From positions 1 through 6,068 of the forward strand of contig CACYHJ010000230.1 in NCBI GenBank assembly GCA_902774165.1: DNA of 6,068 bases. The letters run 5' to 3'. Source of the DNA: Oscillospiraceae bacterium. Its GTDB lineage: Bacteria; Bacillota; Clostridia; Oscillospirales; Acutalibacteraceae. Below the pieces are notes generated by a model. That model saw only the letters and a list, made by a program, of their open reading frames with translations. It was not told where the DNA came from and did no database searches. The translations under genes and the position numbers were made by a program. Shown here piece by piece: positions 4,560-6,068 of the stretch. How positions within the stretch are numbered: position 1 is the first letter of the stretch; every line of letters starts with the position of its first letter.

Positions 4560-5306
4560 TTATCGTTCCGTCAGAGGCAGGATTCCGCCGTTATCGTACA
4601 GCGGACTGCCGCATAAGCTTAAGACAGAAACGCCGTGGTTAGCGCAGAACGCGCGGATCTCATGATACCGGGGATGCGCTTCGATTCTGCCGTTGAACGC
4701 CAGAAGATCCCTGTCGATCTTTCCGCAGCAGCCGCCGATAAAGCCGTACGGATAGCCGTTTAACCCGACGTTCCCGGGAGGGATCAGCAGCGCGTCAAGC
4801 TCCCCCGTTGCGGTAACAGACGCATACACTCCCCTGTCCTCTGTGATGATTGCCCGCTGGGCCACCACCGCGGCGGAACATCTGGCGTAGCCCTGCTTCA
4901 CCGGAATCATTGTAAGATCGGAATTATTTAAAAAGGAGATGACGGCAGAAGCCGCGGTATCGGGATTGCAGATCAGGAAACGATTTAACACAAGCGCGTT
5001 CAAAGGCACGTCAAAGGGGTATTTTTCGCCGAGCCGTACCCGGTCGCATACAGTGAAGCCCATCACCGAAAGCCTTGTTTTAAGGCGTTGCTGCGTCTGT
5101 GAGATGCAAACGACGTTTTTCCCGAGATGCAGGAAGCTGATATCGGCGTGTGTTTTCAGCGCGTTTGGCAGACAGGGCTCCGGATCCGGCGGAAGAACCT
5201 GAATTCCGGCGGATGTAAGCGTCTCCAGAGCATCCGTGTCCAATCCGCCTGCGATTACTGTGCCGCATGCACTCTGCGGCAGATTCGCGTTTTCAATCGG
5301 TTTCAT
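4560..5306 (-). CDS. DUF6873-like GME-fold family protein
   Basis: This 248-residue soluble protein has no signal peptide or membrane helix. It matches my recollection of the DUF6873 family of the guanidino-group-modifying enzyme (GME) fold. Recognisable motifs are HADISFLH (53-60), KQGYARCS (137-144), the 'AIITEDRGV' strand, GYPYGFIGG (184-192) followed by CCGK, F-N-G-x-I-x-x-HP (204-212) and a C-terminal LYDNGGILPL. GME enzymes use Cys, His and acidic residues on guanidino substrates; whether this branch is catalytic is unknown. The start at 5306 is chosen because its ATG overlaps the radA stop as ATGA, implying translational coupling. An in-frame ATG at 5324 would add six residues; neither has a clear Shine-Dalgarno. 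No substrate is claimed. Confidence 0.72.
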   Translation of the reverse strand: MKPIENANLPQSACGTVIAGGLDTDALETLTSAGIQVLPPDPEPCLPNALKTHADISFLHLGKNVVCISQTQQRLKTRLSVMGFTVCDRVRLGEKYPFDVPLNALVLNRFLICNPDTAASAVISFLNNSDLTMIPVKQGYARCSAAVVAQRAIITEDRGVYASVTATGELDALLIPPGNVGLNGYPYGFIGGCCGKIDRDLLAFNGRIEAHPRYHEIRAFCANHGVSVLSLCGSPLYDNGGILPLTER

Positions 5307-6068
5307 TTCACGGGAGGAACACATGCGGCGTCAAAGGCTTTTGCAATCGTGCGCACGCCGGTAATTTTGATTTCCTCACGCAAATGCGCCGGTAGCGTCC
5401 GGGCATTGTGGATCGGCACGATGCATTCTTTAAAGCCGAGGCGCATAGCCTCTTTGATTCGCTGTTCACAGGAGGTTACGCCGCGCACCTCGCCCGCGAG
5501 GCCGATCTCGCCGAAGGCGATTACGTCGTCGCGAATCACCGCGTCTTTTAACGATGAAATCAACGTCAGTGCGACCGTGAGATCGGAGGACGGCTCGTCC
5601 AGGCGAAGCCCTCCGACGATATTGACGTAACAGTCCATATTCCCCATAAAATATCCGCAGCGTTTTTCAAGCACGGCGATCAGCATTGCCATCCTTGAAA
5701 AATCAAAACCGGTCGACATCCGGCGGGGATTTCCGAAGCCGGAAGGGGTTACAAGCCCCTGAACCTCCGCAAGGATCGGCCTTGAGCCTTCCATCACGCA
5801 GGCGATACAGGTTCCGGAGGTGTTTTTCGGTCTGCCGGAAATCAGCATCTGCGAAGGATTCGTCACCTCACGAAGCCCTTTATCCGTCATCTCAAACACA
5901 CCGATTTCATTGGTTGAGCCGAATCTGTTTTTTTCCGCCCGCAGGATCCGATAGCTGAGATTCCGTTCTCCTTCAAAATACAGAACGGTATCTACGATAT
6001 GCTCCAGAACCTTCGGTCCGGCGATATTTCCGTCTTTATTGACGTGCCCGACAATTATAATCGGGATG
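5303..6068 (-). CDS. radA: DNA repair protein RadA (Sms), C-terminal part, cut by the window edge
   Basis: The frame is open to the right edge, giving 254 residues of the C-terminal part; the missing part should hold the N-terminal zinc finger and Walker A motif. RadA is a RecA-like ATPase that drives branch migration during recombination and repair. The visible sequence begins in the RecA core (IIVGHVNKDG.IAGP..LEH.VDTVLYFEGER), then the RadA signature KNRFGS (KNRFG at bases 5918-5932) and FGSTNEIGVFEM. The C-terminal Lon-protease-like domain follows, with GLRLDEPSSDLTVALTL and FGEIGLAGEVRGV. A short tail ends in TGA at 5303-5305. The downstream gene starts inside this stop (ATGA), so the two are likely cotranscribed. 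Identification is secure. Confidence 0.95.
   Translation of the reverse strand, partial: IPIIIVGHVNKDGNIAGPKVLEHIVDTVLYFEGERNLSYRILRAEKNRFGSTNEIGVFEMTDKGLREVTNPSQMLISGRPKNTSGTCIACVMEGSRPILAEVQGLVTPSGFGNPRRMSTGFDFSRMAMLIAVLEKRCGYFMGNMDCYVNIVGGLRLDEPSSDLTVALTLISSLKDAVIRDDVIAFGEIGLAGEVRGVTSCEQRIKEAMRLGFKECIVPIHNARTLPAHLREEIKITGVRTIAKAFDAACVPPVK

Noticed and set aside
4454..4665. Two overlapping + strand open frames of 62 and 68 residues
   Set aside because: They lack ribosome binding sites and oppose the 38-residue membrane protein and the end of the GME-fold gene.
5127..5630. Open frame of 167 residues on the + strand
   Set aside because: Antisense to RadA and the GME-fold gene, both with strong family motifs; its translation is Arg/Ser-rich without recognisable domains.
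1..6068. CRISPR array, tRNA/rRNA genes, insertion sequences
   Set aside because: No regularly spaced repeats, no tRNA-like cloverleaf and no transposase or terminal repeats were seen.

Overview
The window looks like chromosome from a spore-forming, Gram-positive Clostridia-type bacterium, probably related to Oscillospiraceae. The evidence is the AGGAGG-type ribosome binding sites, roughly balanced base composition, a CadC/SmtB-type regulator, a SpoIIM-like membrane protein beside an Xer recombinase, and a RadA gene followed by a GME-fold protein. It may come from a metagenome assembly; this is inference from protein character, not a database result. The + strand carries everything from 1 to 3740 and the - strand everything from 3757 to the right edge, so the two blocks converge with about 16 bases between them.

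Region 1 (1-2482, +) is a heavy-metal efflux operon. An SmtB-like operator lies at the left edge. It is followed by a CadC-type ArsR repressor that retains both known metal sites, a free-standing 73-residue heavy-metal-associated (HMA) protein, and a Zn/Cd/Pb P1B-type ATPase without an N-terminal HMA domain. The ATPase gene is broken. Just after the TGES motif the sequence changes to about 115 bases that read like the actuator domain of a Ca2+-type P-type ATPase. It then rejoins the metal pump at membrane segment 3 in a different reading frame. The regulator and HMA gene look intact.

Region 2 (2483-2732) is intergenic. It holds a CCGGCCGG repeat/hairpin, a near-consensus vegetative promoter (TTGACA, 17 bases, extended -10 TAAAAT) and, right at the predicted transcript start, a perfect 12-base inverted repeat with a 6-base centre. 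That geometry resembles a tyrosine-recombinase core site such as dif, although an operator or 5' mRNA hairpin is equally possible.

Region 3 (2733-3740, +) is an intact XerC/XerD-like tyrosine recombinase with all six catalytic residues.

Region 4 (3757-6068, -) reads right to left. It contains the C-terminal part of RadA (cut by the window edge), a DUF6873-like GME-fold protein coupled to radA by an ATGA overlap, a 38-residue single-pass membrane protein, and a SpoIIM-like protein preceded by a sigma-E-like promoter. The Xer and SpoIIM pairing recalls the spoIIM-fur-ripX (xerD) neighbourhood of Bacillus subtilis, which supports both calls.
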